Source of the DNA: a virus
Length of the DNA: 64,000 bases
Virus record (IMG/VR): IMGVR_UViG_3300042294_004161
Span: 1 to 64,000 of that record
Direction: 5' to 3' (one strand)
The notes beneath the pieces were generated by a model. It worked only from the letters and a program-made list of their open reading frames with translations. It searched no databases and was not told the origin of the DNA. Of the stretch, positions 1-7,621 are shown piece after piece (positions within the stretch are counted from its first letter, which is position 1; each line of letters opens with the position of its first letter). The translations under genes and the position numbers were made by a program.

Positions 1-4
1 TTAT

Positions 5-292
5 ATGTTTACTTTAGATTGGTCTCATGAAAATCGAAACATGTTAGACACTAATTTCTCAGAGACTCCAGAACATAAATGTGGTCATGTATTTAAAATG
101 GAAAATGGAAATTATTTTATTTATCCCAATAACAGAATTATATGGATGGATAACGCTTGGACATTCAATAGAATAGACAAAAATCCAGGATATAAAATTG
201 ATATGAATGTATATAGTGTAGAGAATAGAGGAGGATATGAAACAGATTATAGCTATATGACTAATTTTTCCTCAAGTACATCTGAACAATGA
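5..292 (+). CDS. hypothetical protein, possibly 5'-truncated
   Basis: Ninety-five residues from the first ATG. The frame is open to the window edge, so the true start may lie upstream. The protein is soluble and rich in aromatic, Asn and Asp residues (for example NGNYFIYPNNRIIWMDNAW), with no signal peptide or membrane segment. It ends in an ATGA overlap with the cupin-like gene downstream, so the two are probably translationally coupled. I do not recognise the family. The pattern of short strands and the coupling to a cupin suggest a small beta-sheet protein, but this is only a guess. Confidence 0.6.
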   Translation: MFTLDWSHENRNMLDTNFSETPEHKCGHVFKMENGNYFIYPNNRIIWMDNAWTFNRIDKNPGYKIDMNVYSVENRGGYETDYSYMTNFSSSTSEQ

Positions 293-552
293 ATCCATAT
301 ACCAATACTCAAGTAACTGACAAATATATTATTCGTGAATTTAATGAAAATATAGATCCTATTGAATTAAAATGGCATAGGGATTTAGAAGATCGTACAG
401 TAACTGTTTTAGAAGGTAATGGATGGTATTTTCAAAGAGATAATGAATTACCTGTGGAACTCAAAGAAGGAGTTCATATATTTATACCAAAATTAGAGTG
501 GCATAGGGTTATTAAAGGAACAACACCACTTAAAATAAAAATAGAAGAATGA
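289..552 (+). CDS. small cupin-like protein
   Basis: An 87-residue protein with the look of a single-domain cupin. It has an HRDLEDRTVTVLEGNGWYF strand pair (His30, the Gly of the turn near 43) and a second strand with a GVHIFIPKLEWHR motif (His72), as in the two cupin boxes that bind a metal. The substrate cannot be told. It overlaps both neighbours by 4 bp (ATGA at each end), so it belongs to one translational unit with the genes at 5 and 549. The cupin fold rests on the spacing of His, Gly and Pro and is moderately certain. Confidence 0.6.
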   Translation: MNPYTNTQVTDKYIIREFNENIDPIELKWHRDLEDRTVTVLEGNGWYFQRDNELPVELKEGVHIFIPKLEWHRVIKGTTPLKIKIEE

Positions 553-1100
553 AAATCATCCAACTTAGACAAATCATCAGAGAAGAATTACAGTCTTTGA
601 TATTGGAGAGATTTATTAACCTATTTAATAAAGAAGATATTAAACCATATATTCAAGATATATGGAACATAATGCAAAGAACATATGAACCTATAGGTGG
701 TTTTAAAACAGCAAATTCACCTGAAGAATTACTTAATAAAATTAATCTAGCCAAATTAGTTAGAAAAAATAACAAAATAGTAGCAGCTGCTTTATACACA
801 GACAAATATGGTCGTAAAGCAATAGCAAAAGGATCTGATGGATCAATAGATGGAATAAAAGCTATTAAACAAATATATAAAGAAGACGTAAAACTTAACA
901 GAGCTTGGGGTGAATTCTCAGGTAAAGCTGAAGATTTATTATTGAAATATGGTGGAGTACCTATCCCAAATGATATGGTAGAAGATATTTTAGATAAAGA
1001 AATCTTATCTAAAGATAAGGATGGATTCCATTATACAAGATTAATAAATGGTGAACCTATTCGCAAAATTATGATTGGAAGTTTGGATAAGCCCAAATAG
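549..1100 (+). CDS. putative capsid-targeted internal protein with IREE tag
   Basis: A 183-residue protein. Its first 20 residues contain the tag QLRQIIREELQSL shared with other proteins of this window, which I read as a capsid-targeting helix. The body (about residues 30-183) has alternating strands and helices, with motifs KIVAAALYTDKYGRKAIAKG and WGEFSGKAEDLLLKYGGVPIP. This vaguely suggests a GNAT-like acyltransferase fold, but no acetyl-CoA loop is certain. It overlaps the cupin gene by 4 bp. If the tag works like those of T4 internal proteins, the protein would be packed in the head and injected with the DNA. The function of the body is unknown. Confidence 0.6.
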   Translation: MKIIQLRQIIREELQSLILERFINLFNKEDIKPYIQDIWNIMQRTYEPIGGFKTANSPEELLNKINLAKLVRKNNKIVAAALYTDKYGRKAIAKGSDGSIDGIKAIKQIYKEDVKLNRAWGEFSGKAEDLLLKYGGVPIPNDMVEDILDKEILSKDKDGFHYTRLINGEPIRKIMIGSLDKPK

Positions 1101-1116
1101 TTTATTATATTACATG
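1082..1116 (+). promoter_or_regulatory. putative promoter, TTTGG-N15-TTATTATATTA class
   Basis: TTTGG at 1082-1086 and TTATTATATTA at 1102-1112 are followed by CATG. The spacer holds an inverted CCAAA, making TTTGG/CCAAA a short dyad. The 20-base distance between element starts is the same as at 35648 and 58821. It overlaps the end of the preceding gene and lies 14 bp before the hydrolase start. Confidence 0.45.
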
Positions 1117-1129
1117 AGTAATAAAAGTT

Positions 1130-1723
1130 ATGGATAACAAAATAAATATATTAGTCATACATGGTTTCAATAGTGGTCCTGGTAATAAATCAGAAACTTT
1201 AAAAAACCATTTTCCTCACGCTAATGTGTATACTCCTCAATTAAATAATAAACCAATTGATGATATAAATATTCTCCAAGAATTTCTTGATAAGAATACT
1301 AATATTCATGTTGTAGGAACATCGTTAGGTGGATTTTATGGTTTATATTTAGCATTAACTAATCAAGGTAGAGATGATATTTCATTTTATATAATAAATC
1401 CATCATACACACCATATGATAATTTTAAACCTAGAATTAATCAATCTTTTAGAAATCATAAAAATGATCTTATTTCAATAGTAGATGAAAAATTTATTAA
1501 TGAATTAAAAGATTTTCAAAATAAAGTTCATTATGAATTTAAAGTATTACCAAATATATATTTTTATTTTGGTGATAAAGATGATGTCATAAACCATGAC
1601 ATTTTAAAATCAGAAATATTTAAATTTAAAGTTCCACATAATATATTTGAATCTAATCAAGATCACAGACATGAAGACATATCAAAAATTATAAAACAAA
1701 TCAAAGAAAACACAGTTTTATAA
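1130..1723 (+). CDS. YqiA/UPF0227-like alpha/beta hydrolase
   Basis: A 197-residue single-domain alpha/beta hydrolase of the small esterase type. The N-terminus has the oxyanion-side VIHGFNSGPGNK (about 8-20). The nucleophile elbow GTSLGG puts Ser65 at the active site, the acid is probably Asp149 or Asp151 in YFGDKDDV, and the histidine is His179 or His181 in DHRHED. Length and motif order fit the YqiA/UPF0227 family of thioesterase-like enzymes. No signal peptide is present, so it acts in the host cytoplasm. Its substrate is unknown. It follows a TTTGG/TTATTATATTA promoter and is probably expressed before the late genes. Confidence 0.75.
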   Translation: MDNKINILVIHGFNSGPGNKSETLKNHFPHANVYTPQLNNKPIDDINILQEFLDKNTNIHVVGTSLGGFYGLYLALTNQGRDDISFYIINPSYTPYDNFKPRINQSFRNHKNDLISIVDEKFINELKDFQNKVHYEFKVLPNIYFYFGDKDDVINHDILKSEIFKFKVPHNIFESNQDHRHEDISKIIKQIKENTVL

Positions 1724-1732
1724 TATGTATCA
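1722..1732 (+). promoter_or_regulatory. AATATGTATCA promoter-like box
   Basis: A variant of the AATATTTATAA box starting in the stop codon of the hydrolase gene. It is followed by about 65 non-coding bases and then a strong terminator, so it could drive a short untranslated RNA. Confidence 0.3.
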
Positions 1733-1734
1733 TA

Positions 1735-1829
1735 GTAAAAATAGATAGACCTATTCATAGCAGGTCGCTCATAATAGAGATAAAAAATTGATAGCTGTGG
1801 CATCTTCGTTTGGAGATGCCACTTTTTTT
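1735..1829 (+). ncRNA. candidate small RNA ending in a terminator hairpin
   Basis: The non-coding stretch between the hydrolase and the FAD-dehydrogenase gene begins behind a promoter-like box and ends in a strong intrinsic terminator. It contains a short hairpin GACCT/AGGTC at about 1749-1767. No ORF with a plausible start lies in it. It could equally be the 3' untranslated region of the upstream gene. Confidence 0.25.
1797..1829 (+). terminator. intrinsic terminator
   Basis: A nine-base-pair perfect stem, GTGGCATCT (1797-1805) with AGATGCCAC (1814-1822), has an 8-nt loop and is followed by seven T. It isolates the FAD-dehydrogenase gene from the accessory genes upstream. Confidence 0.85.
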
Positions 1830-1862
1830 ACATACATTTAATAGTTAAAACAATATAGAAAC

Positions 1863-3230
1863 ATGAATAAAAAAATAGTAATTGTTGGAGCCGGGGTAGC
1901 AGGTATAAATGCTGCAACTAAATTAGTAGATAATGGTTATCCTGGAGAACTTATCACCATTATTGATATGGGTAAAGATCCATACAACCGCAAACCTGAA
2001 GAAGTAATGACAGGTATGTTAGGTGCTGGAGGTTGGTCTGATGGTAAATTAACATACCATACAGCCATAGGTGGTCAATTATCCAAGTATACAGGTGAAG
2101 ACAAAGCAATGCAACTAATGGATCAGGTAATCACCAATTTTAAACGTTTCCATCCTAAACCAGAAGAGGTACAATGTTCAAATCCCGAAACTGAACCAGA
2201 TTTTATTAAACCATATTTTGGTTTACGTTTATTTCCTGTTTGGCACGTAGGTACAGATTATCTATCTGAGATTGCTAAAAATTGGTATGATTATTTAGTG
2301 TCTAAAGATGTAAATTTTAAATGGGAAACTAAAGTAATCAATATTAATTTTAGACATAGTGAGGTTATCATGAAATCAGTTAAACCTGAATTTGCAAATA
2401 TGGATAACGATATGATATTTTATGATGAGCTTATATTTGGTGTAGGCAAATCAGGTATTGATTTTGCTCAAGAATTAGCCAACCAATATCAACTACCAGA
2501 CGAACCCAAATCAACCCAGATTGGAGTGAGATTTGAAAGCCCACAACACCACTTCCAAAAACTAATCGATATTTCATATGACTTTAAATTATATAGAAAA
2601 TTTGATGATAAAGGTGTTTCATTACGTTCATTCTGTACAAATAATAATGCTGCTTATGTTGCTGTAGAAGAAACATATGGTGATCATAGTTACAATGGTC
2701 ATGCTAAAAAAGATGAGCGTTACCGAAACGATATGACTAACTTTGGTATTTTAATGGAAATTAATGGTATTGAAGATCCATTTACTTGGTCAAGAGATGT
2801 TGTTTCTAAATTACAACATAATGGTACTGGTTTATATTACAGTCCATCTCGTAAACCATCTACTACATCAGAAGGAAATGAAGTAACATCTCATCAAATC
2901 AATAATCTAGATTTAGTAAGAGAGGTGATGGGTGGATATTTTCAATACATAGAAGATTTTATTGAGGATATGAAAAAAGTATTCCCAACATTAGGTGATG
3001 ATTGGGGTGTTTATATTCCTGAGGTAAAATATCTTTCACCTGAACCACTCGTAAATTATAAGGATCTTAGTTTAACTAAATTTTCAAATGTACATTTCGT
3101 AGGTGATGCTTTATCTGCTAGAGGTATTACAGTAAGTGGGGCTCATGGTATATATGTTTCTGAAGCTATACTTGGAGATTGGGAAAAAGATCAATATATT
3201 ATGGAACAAGGAACTGGAGATTTATTTTAA
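1863..3230 (+). CDS. FAD-dependent dehydrogenase (COG2509-like)
   Basis: A 455-residue flavoprotein. The dinucleotide-binding motif IVIVGAGVAGINAA is at about residues 5-18. A Gly-rich segment GMLGAGGWSDGKL follows at about 51-63, and a C-terminal FAD-binding motif HFVGDALSARGITVSGAHG lies near residue 420. This order fits the uncharacterised FAD-dependent dehydrogenases of COG2509, whose substrate is not established. It carries no membrane segment and would act in the cytoplasm. It is an auxiliary metabolic gene rather than a virion gene, isolated upstream by a terminator and followed 6 bp later by a small gene. Whether it consumes or supplies reducing power during infection cannot be told. 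Confidence 0.75.
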   Translation: MNKKIVIVGAGVAGINAATKLVDNGYPGELITIIDMGKDPYNRKPEEVMTGMLGAGGWSDGKLTYHTAIGGQLSKYTGEDKAMQLMDQVITNFKRFHPKPEEVQCSNPETEPDFIKPYFGLRLFPVWHVGTDYLSEIAKNWYDYLVSKDVNFKWETKVININFRHSEVIMKSVKPEFANMDNDMIFYDELIFGVGKSGIDFAQELANQYQLPDEPKSTQIGVRFESPQHHFQKLIDISYDFKLYRKFDDKGVSLRSFCTNNNAAYVAVEETYGDHSYNGHAKKDERYRNDMTNFGILMEINGIEDPFTWSRDVVSKLQHNGTGLYYSPSRKPSTTSEGNEVTSHQINNLDLVREVMGGYFQYIEDFIEDMKKVFPTLGDDWGVYIPEVKYLSPEPLVNYKDLSLTKFSNVHFVGDALSARGITVSGAHGIYVSEAILGDWEKDQYIMEQGTGDLF

Positions 3231-3236
3231 AATACT

Positions 3237-3497
3237 ATGGATAATAAAGAAAATTACAAATATGGAGATGCTAAACGTTTAGTTAAAGCAGATGGTACTA
3301 TTGCTTATGTATTTGATAACCAATATCATAATTGGGAAGGTCCAGCTCTTATCCCCGAAGGAAATAAACGTAAACGTGAGTATTATCTTAACGGAATAAA
3401 ACTTACAGAAAAACAATGGAAAGACGCTAGACGTAACAGATCAGGTTTACCATGGTTTAAAAATCCAAGTCTAAACAATTCAAGAAACGCAGGATAA
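3237..3497 (+). CDS. small MORN-like hypothetical protein
   Basis: Eighty-six basic residues. The segment GDAKRLVKADGTIAYVFDNQYHNWEGPALIPEG followed by YYLNGIKLTEKQW resembles the short strand-turn-strand units of MORN or YwqK-like repeats (N-x-x-G-P-A, Y-x-L-N-G). One and a half such units fit. No enzyme motif is visible. It sits 6 bp after the dehydrogenase and 1 bp before the kinase gene, in a tight transcription unit. Function unknown. Confidence 0.6.
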   Translation: MDNKENYKYGDAKRLVKADGTIAYVFDNQYHNWEGPALIPEGNKRKREYYLNGIKLTEKQWKDARRNRSGLPWFKNPSLNNSRNAG

Positions 3498-3498
3498 T

Positions 3499-4029
3499 AT
3501 GAAAATAGGATTTACAGGTACAATGTCATGTGGAAAAACCACTTTAGTTAATGCTTTAAAGGAATTACCTGAATTTGAAAATTATGTATTTAGAACAGAA
3601 CGTTCAAAATATCTAATGGAACTAGGTATTCCATTAAATACAGACTCAACCATAAAAGGTCAGGTTGTATTTTTAGCTGAACGTGCTAGTGAATTAATGC
3701 ATGAGAATATTATTACTGATAGAACTATAGTAGATGTTATTGCTTTTACTAAATCTGCTAAATCTATTTCAACATTAGAAAAAAATGACTTTAGTGAATT
3801 AGCAGCTAGACTATTATCAGAATATGATTATATATTTTATGTGTCTCCTGAAGGTGTTGAAATAGAAAACAATAATGTACGTGAGACTAATCCTGAATAT
3901 CGTAATACTATAGATACAAGTATTCAACAGATATTAAAAGTATATGGTAATCGTATTAAAAATCTCCATCAAATATCTGGAACTACTGAAGAACGTATAT
4001 TAAAAGTTAAATCTATTTTATTTCCATAA
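3499..4029 (+). CDS. P-loop nucleotide or nucleoside kinase (AAA_28/NadR-like)
   Basis: A 176-residue ATP-binding protein. Walker A is GTMSCGKT at residues 7-14, and the phosphate-binding region is followed by an arginine-rich ERSKYLMELGIP segment. ITDRTIVDVIAF (about 74-85) holds the DR pair typical of deoxynucleoside and NadR-type ribosylnicotinamide kinases. The length fits a single kinase domain without the nucleotidyltransferase half of NadR. The substrate is uncertain; a role in nucleotide or NAD supply is plausible. It follows the MORN-like gene by 1 bp. Confidence 0.65.
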   Translation: MKIGFTGTMSCGKTTLVNALKELPEFENYVFRTERSKYLMELGIPLNTDSTIKGQVVFLAERASELMHENIITDRTIVDVIAFTKSAKSISTLEKNDFSELAARLLSEYDYIFYVSPEGVEIENNNVRETNPEYRNTIDTSIQQILKVYGNRIKNLHQISGTTEERILKVKSILFP

Positions 4030-4038
4030 TATTTATAA
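4028..4038 (+). promoter_or_regulatory. putative late promoter AATATTTATAA
   Basis: The box starts in the stop codon of the kinase gene and ends 8 bp before the next ATG. The same 11-mer stands before many structural genes in the window. Confidence 0.5.
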
Positions 4039-4046
4039 CAAAAAAT

Positions 4047-4538
4047 ATGGTAGGATTTTTTCATGCTGCTACTTTTACATCAAGTGTAGTTAATACATCT
4101 GGTGGTAATTTTATATCAGCCTCAGGGACTGGCCCAGATAATTTTAAAGCAATGGCTCTTGAGGACACTTATTTTAGTGAATGGGGTACAATACCAATTG
4201 TACCTAGAATAAATGTTACTCAATCATCACCAACTCATAATAATTTCCAAAAATTATTTACTTTAGAACCAACTCCACCTGAAGATGCTACCGCAATAGC
4301 TATTTTACCTTATGTAGATGATGGGGGTAATCCATCTACATTATTGTATTCTTTTGAAAATACTAGATCTTTAATAGATAATAGTTATAGGATTCCATAC
4401 CCTCAAATAGGTGCAACATCATCTCTTAGTACAGCATCTTTTGGAAATTCACTTACAGATACAGCAATTGCTTTATCAAATGTTGGGGGATTTATTTATT
4501 ATTGGGATGGTACTAGAGATATTATATTTAGTGTATAA
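4047..4538 (+). CDS. small structural-type protein, paralogue A
   Basis: A 163-residue Ser/Thr/Asn-rich beta-type protein with no charged clusters, as in phage decoration or fibre-associated proteins. It is related to the next gene. Both have a central IAILPYVDDGG or WAIMPYASDGA motif, then YSF(E/I), then ASFGN or GSFGN with an ALxxVGG segment near the end. A late-type promoter precedes it. I do not recognise a named family. A virion protein is likely from composition and promoter type (inference). Confidence 0.55.
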   Translation: MVGFFHAATFTSSVVNTSGGNFISASGTGPDNFKAMALEDTYFSEWGTIPIVPRINVTQSSPTHNNFQKLFTLEPTPPEDATAIAILPYVDDGGNPSTLLYSFENTRSLIDNSYRIPYPQIGATSSLSTASFGNSLTDTAIALSNVGGFIYYWDGTRDIIFSV

Positions 4539-4554
4539 ATTTAAAATATAAAAT

Positions 4555-4983
4555 ATGCCAACAATTAAAGGTAGTTTTCATGTAGTATCATTAACAAATA
4601 CTGATGTAAATAATCTTCCATCAGAAAATAAAATAGCACCATCTACAGCAAATGCTAATGGAAATAAATGCTGTGCTTATCCTAACGCTAATATATCAAA
4701 TTTTGATTCATTTATAACTGATACTCAAAGAGTATTCCCATTACCTACTGATGCTTATTGGGCTATAATGCCGTACGCAAGTGATGGTGCTTGTACTTAT
4801 TATTCTTTTATTGATGAAACAGATTTACTTGCTAAAGCAGCAACTATTCCTGATCTAAATGGAGGTGAATTAGGAGGAAGTTTTGGTAATGTAAATGATG
4901 TTAGTACAGCTTTAGATGCAGTTGGTGGTCTATTAATAAGAGATGGAGGAAGTGGGGAAATTGATTTTATAACACCAGCTTAA
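4555..4983 (+). CDS. small structural-type protein, paralogue B
   Basis: A 142-residue paralogue of the preceding gene, 16 bp downstream, sharing the PYxxDG, YSF, SFGN and ALDAVGG positions. The C-terminal half is better conserved than the N-terminal half. This suggests that the two proteins share an attachment or trimer domain and differ in an exposed part. Two adjacent cysteines (KCCAY, about residues 39-43) are unusual here. Function unknown; probably virion-associated. Confidence 0.55.
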   Translation: MPTIKGSFHVVSLTNTDVNNLPSENKIAPSTANANGNKCCAYPNANISNFDSFITDTQRVFPLPTDAYWAIMPYASDGACTYYSFIDETDLLAKAATIPDLNGGELGGSFGNVNDVSTALDAVGGLLIRDGGSGEIDFITPA

Positions 4984-4992
4984 TATTTATAA
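4982..4992 (+). promoter_or_regulatory. putative late promoter AATATTTATAA
   Basis: The box overlaps the stop codon of the upstream gene and lies 12 bp before the tagged internal protein. Confidence 0.5.
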
Positions 4993-5004
4993 CAAAATAT
5001 ACAC

Positions 5005-5454
5005 ATGAAAAAATCAGAATTAAAACAATTTATACGTGAAGAAATAATATCTACCCTTTCAGAAGCAGAACAAGGTATCATTCATACTAAAGATCAAAAT
5101 AAAGCAGTAGAACTTGCTAAAAAAGGATTAAATGTAAGTATTGACGAAAAGAAGAAATCTGAAGATGAAGATGAGGATGTAGAGGTAAAAGATGATTGGA
5201 ATAAAGTAGAAAAAGAAGATTCATTTGTTGAAAAAGAACCAACAGCTAAAGATCTTAAAAAAGGAGATAAAGTTACTAAGATGGCTGCTAAATTAGCTAT
5301 GGTTACTAAAGAAATGAAATCTGTAGTATCTCAATGGAAGAAAGCAGAAGGTAGTGAAAAAGATAGACTGTTAAATAGATTAAAAGAATTAACTAAAGTC
5401 AAAAAAGAATTAGATGCTTTTATCACTCCAACAATAGGTACAGATGAAGACTAA
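5005..5454 (+). CDS. putative internal head protein with IREE tag
   Basis: A 149-residue highly charged protein. Its N-terminus ELKQFIREEIISTLSEAE is the window-wide tag, and LSE followed by Ala fits a T4 gp21-type cleavage site (hydrophobic-x-Glu before Ala or Gly). The middle is an acidic and lysine-rich low-complexity segment (about 50-85), and the end is a coiled-coil helix (about 95-140). Composition, tag and position next to the head genes suggest a scaffold-core or internal protein packed with the DNA. A late promoter precedes it. Confidence 0.6.
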   Translation: MKKSELKQFIREEIISTLSEAEQGIIHTKDQNKAVELAKKGLNVSIDEKKKSEDEDEDVEVKDDWNKVEKEDSFVEKEPTAKDLKKGDKVTKMAAKLAMVTKEMKSVVSQWKKAEGSEKDRLLNRLKELTKVKKELDAFITPTIGTDED

Positions 5455-5456
5455 AT

Positions 5457-6032
5457 ATGAATTTATTTAATAACACAAAAAACATACTAATTTTAGTACT
5501 TGTCCTCATTATTATTTTAATGAGGACTTGTTCTACTACCCCATCCATCAAACCTAAAACAATCACTAAAACAACTATCGAATATATCCCTGTAACTGAT
5601 ACAGTTCCTGAATATATTCCTAAGTGGAGAGAGAAAATAGTTGTTCAAATAGATAGTTTTAAGGAACCAATTGATACTACTGAAATATTAAGTGACTATT
5701 ATAGCAAATATTACTATATAGATACATTAAAAGTAGATACATTTGGTTTTGTTCTAGTAAAAGATACAGTATCTCAAAACAAAATATCATCCCGTAATAT
5801 TGAATACAACATAAGTATACCTAAGATAACAATAGAAAAAACAACATTCATTAATGAACGAGAATTTTATGTAGGTCCTGGGATACAAGGTAGTACAAGA
5901 CAATTAGATTATATTGGGGGTGAGTTATATTTAAAAACAAAAACATCTCATCTATATGGAATTGGTGTTGGAATAAACAACAATCTACAACCTGTACTTA
6001 GAGGAGGAATGTATTGGAGGATAAACAAATGA
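5457..6032 (+). CDS. membrane-anchored hypothetical protein
   Basis: A 191-residue protein with an N-terminal membrane segment (about residues 9-23, NILILVLVLIIILM) followed by a Cys. No good lipobox is present. The next 100 residues are rich in Thr, Val and Ile strands. The C-terminus (about 135-191) has Gly- and aromatic-rich strands (FYVGPGIQGS, LYGIGVGINNNLQPVLRGGMYW) resembling a few strands of an outer-membrane barrel. Similar anchored proteins occur in phages and prophages of Bacteroidota (recalled, not searched). It lies 2 bp after the tagged gene and overlaps terminase by 4 bp. A role in lysis or membrane modification is possible but unproven. Confidence 0.5.
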   Translation: MNLFNNTKNILILVLVLIIILMRTCSTTPSIKPKTITKTTIEYIPVTDTVPEYIPKWREKIVVQIDSFKEPIDTTEILSDYYSKYYYIDTLKVDTFGFVLVKDTVSQNKISSRNIEYNISIPKITIEKTTFINEREFYVGPGIQGSTRQLDYIGGELYLKTKTSHLYGIGVGINNNLQPVLRGGMYWRINK

Positions 6033-7597
6033 GCCAACCAGACTTAAAAGCAATAATTCGAGAAGAATATATGAAATGTGCAGAAGATCCTGCTCATTTT
6101 ATGAAGAAATATTGCAACATCCAACACCCTCAAAGAGGCCGTGTTTTATTTAATTTATACCCTTTCCAAGAAAAAACGCTACGCCTATTCCGAGATAACC
6201 CGTATTCTATCGTGTTAAAATCGCGTCAATTAGGCATTTCAACATTAGCTGCTGGGTATTCATTATGGTTAATGTTATTCCATAAAGATAAAAACGTACT
6301 ATGTATAGCTACTAAACAAGAAACAGCTAAAAACATGGTTACAAAAGTTAGATTTATGTTTGAAAGTTTACCTTCTTGGCTTAAAATACCACATGAAGAA
6401 AATAATAAACTAACTTTAAGATTAAATAATGGTTCTCAAATTAAAGCAACAGCCGCATCCTCAGATGCAGGTAGATCAGAAGCTGTATCTTTATTAATAG
6501 TGGATGAGGCTGCTTTTATTGAACAAATTGGAGAAATTTGGGCATCAGCCCAACAAACCCTAGCAACTGGTGGGGGTGCTATTGTATTATCTACTCCATA
6601 TGGTACTGGTAATTGGTTTCATCAATCTTGGGTAAAAGCAGAAAATAATGAAAACGATTTTTTACCTATAAAATTACCATGGTATGTTCACCCTGAAAGA
6701 GATGAGACTTGGAGAAAACGTCAAGATGAATTACTAGGTGATCCTAGATTAGCTGCCCAAGAATGTGATTGTGATTTTAATACCTCTGGTGATACTGTAT
6801 TCTATTCAGAATGGTTAGATTTTATAAAAGAAACAACTATACAAGATCCTATAGTACGTAGAGGAGCAGACCAAAACTTATGGGTTTGGGAACCAGCTGA
6901 TTATACTAGAGAATATATGGTAATAGCGGATGTTGCTAGAGGTGATGGTAAAGACTCATCTGCATGTCATATTATAGATATAGCAACAAACACACAAGTG
7001 GCTGAATATAAAGGTCAATTACCTCCTAAAGAATATGGTTATTTTTTAGTAGGCTTAGCATCAGAATATAATAATGCTTTACTAGTAATTGAAAATGCTT
7101 CTATAGGATGGGCCACATTAGATGCTGTTATAGAAAGAGGATATAGAAATTTATATTACTCACCTAAATCAGATCATCTAACTGCAGAATCTTACTTAAA
7201 CATATATGAGGGAAATTCAAATTTAACTCCTGGATTTACAATGTCTTTAAAAACAAGACCTTTAGTAGTTAATAAATTTAGAGAGTATATAGGAGATCGT
7301 TCAGTAACGATTCGTTCTAAAAGATTACTAGAAGAAATGAAAGTCTTTATATGGAAGAATGGTAGACCAGAAGCTCAAAGTGGGTATAATGATGATTTAG
7401 TAATGAGTTTTGGTATAGGAATGTATTTAAGAGACACATCTTTAAAATTCCAACAACAATCTCATGACATGACTAGAGCAACGCTTGGTAATATAACTAA
7501 GACTACGTATATTGGAGCTTACAACAATTCTAACACTCAAAATCCATACCTATTACAAACAGATAAAGGAATGGAAAATATTAGTTGGTTGTTGTAA
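6029..7597 (+). CDS. terminase large subunit (gp17-like)
   Basis: A 522-residue DNA-packaging motor of the T4 gp17 type. The N-terminal ATPase has SRQLGIST as Walker A (about 65-72) and LLIVDEAAF as Walker B. The C-terminal RNase H-like nuclease has its acidic residues in VIADVARGDGKDSS, LVIENASIG and YNDDLVMSFG. I chose the ATG at 6029, which forms an ATGA overlap with the previous stop. The TTG start 15 bp upstream is less likely. gp17 cuts the concatemer and drives DNA into the prohead through the portal, which is the next gene. Confidence 0.95.
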   Translation: MSQPDLKAIIREEYMKCAEDPAHFMKKYCNIQHPQRGRVLFNLYPFQEKTLRLFRDNPYSIVLKSRQLGISTLAAGYSLWLMLFHKDKNVLCIATKQETAKNMVTKVRFMFESLPSWLKIPHEENNKLTLRLNNGSQIKATAASSDAGRSEAVSLLIVDEAAFIEQIGEIWASAQQTLATGGGAIVLSTPYGTGNWFHQSWVKAENNENDFLPIKLPWYVHPERDETWRKRQDELLGDPRLAAQECDCDFNTSGDTVFYSEWLDFIKETTIQDPIVRRGADQNLWVWEPADYTREYMVIADVARGDGKDSSACHIIDIATNTQVAEYKGQLPPKEYGYFLVGLASEYNNALLVIENASIGWATLDAVIERGYRNLYYSPKSDHLTAESYLNIYEGNSNLTPGFTMSLKTRPLVVNKFREYIGDRSVTIRSKRLLEEMKVFIWKNGRPEAQSGYNDDLVMSFGIGMYLRDTSLKFQQQSHDMTRATLGNITKTTYIGAYNNSNTQNPYLLQTDKGMENISWLL

Positions 7598-7606
7598 TAT
7601 TTATAA
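7596..7606 (+). promoter_or_regulatory. putative late promoter AATATTTATAA
   Basis: The box overlaps the terminase stop codon, 15 bp before the portal start. The leader is A-rich and has no Shine-Dalgarno sequence. Confidence 0.5.
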
Positions 7607-7621
7607 CATATAAAAAACAAA

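Noticed and set aside
6029-6090. Terminase N-terminus LKAIIREEYMKC resembles the IREE tag
   Set aside because: This helix belongs to the terminase family start and is continuous with the ATPase domain. Nothing suggests capsid packaging or cleavage.
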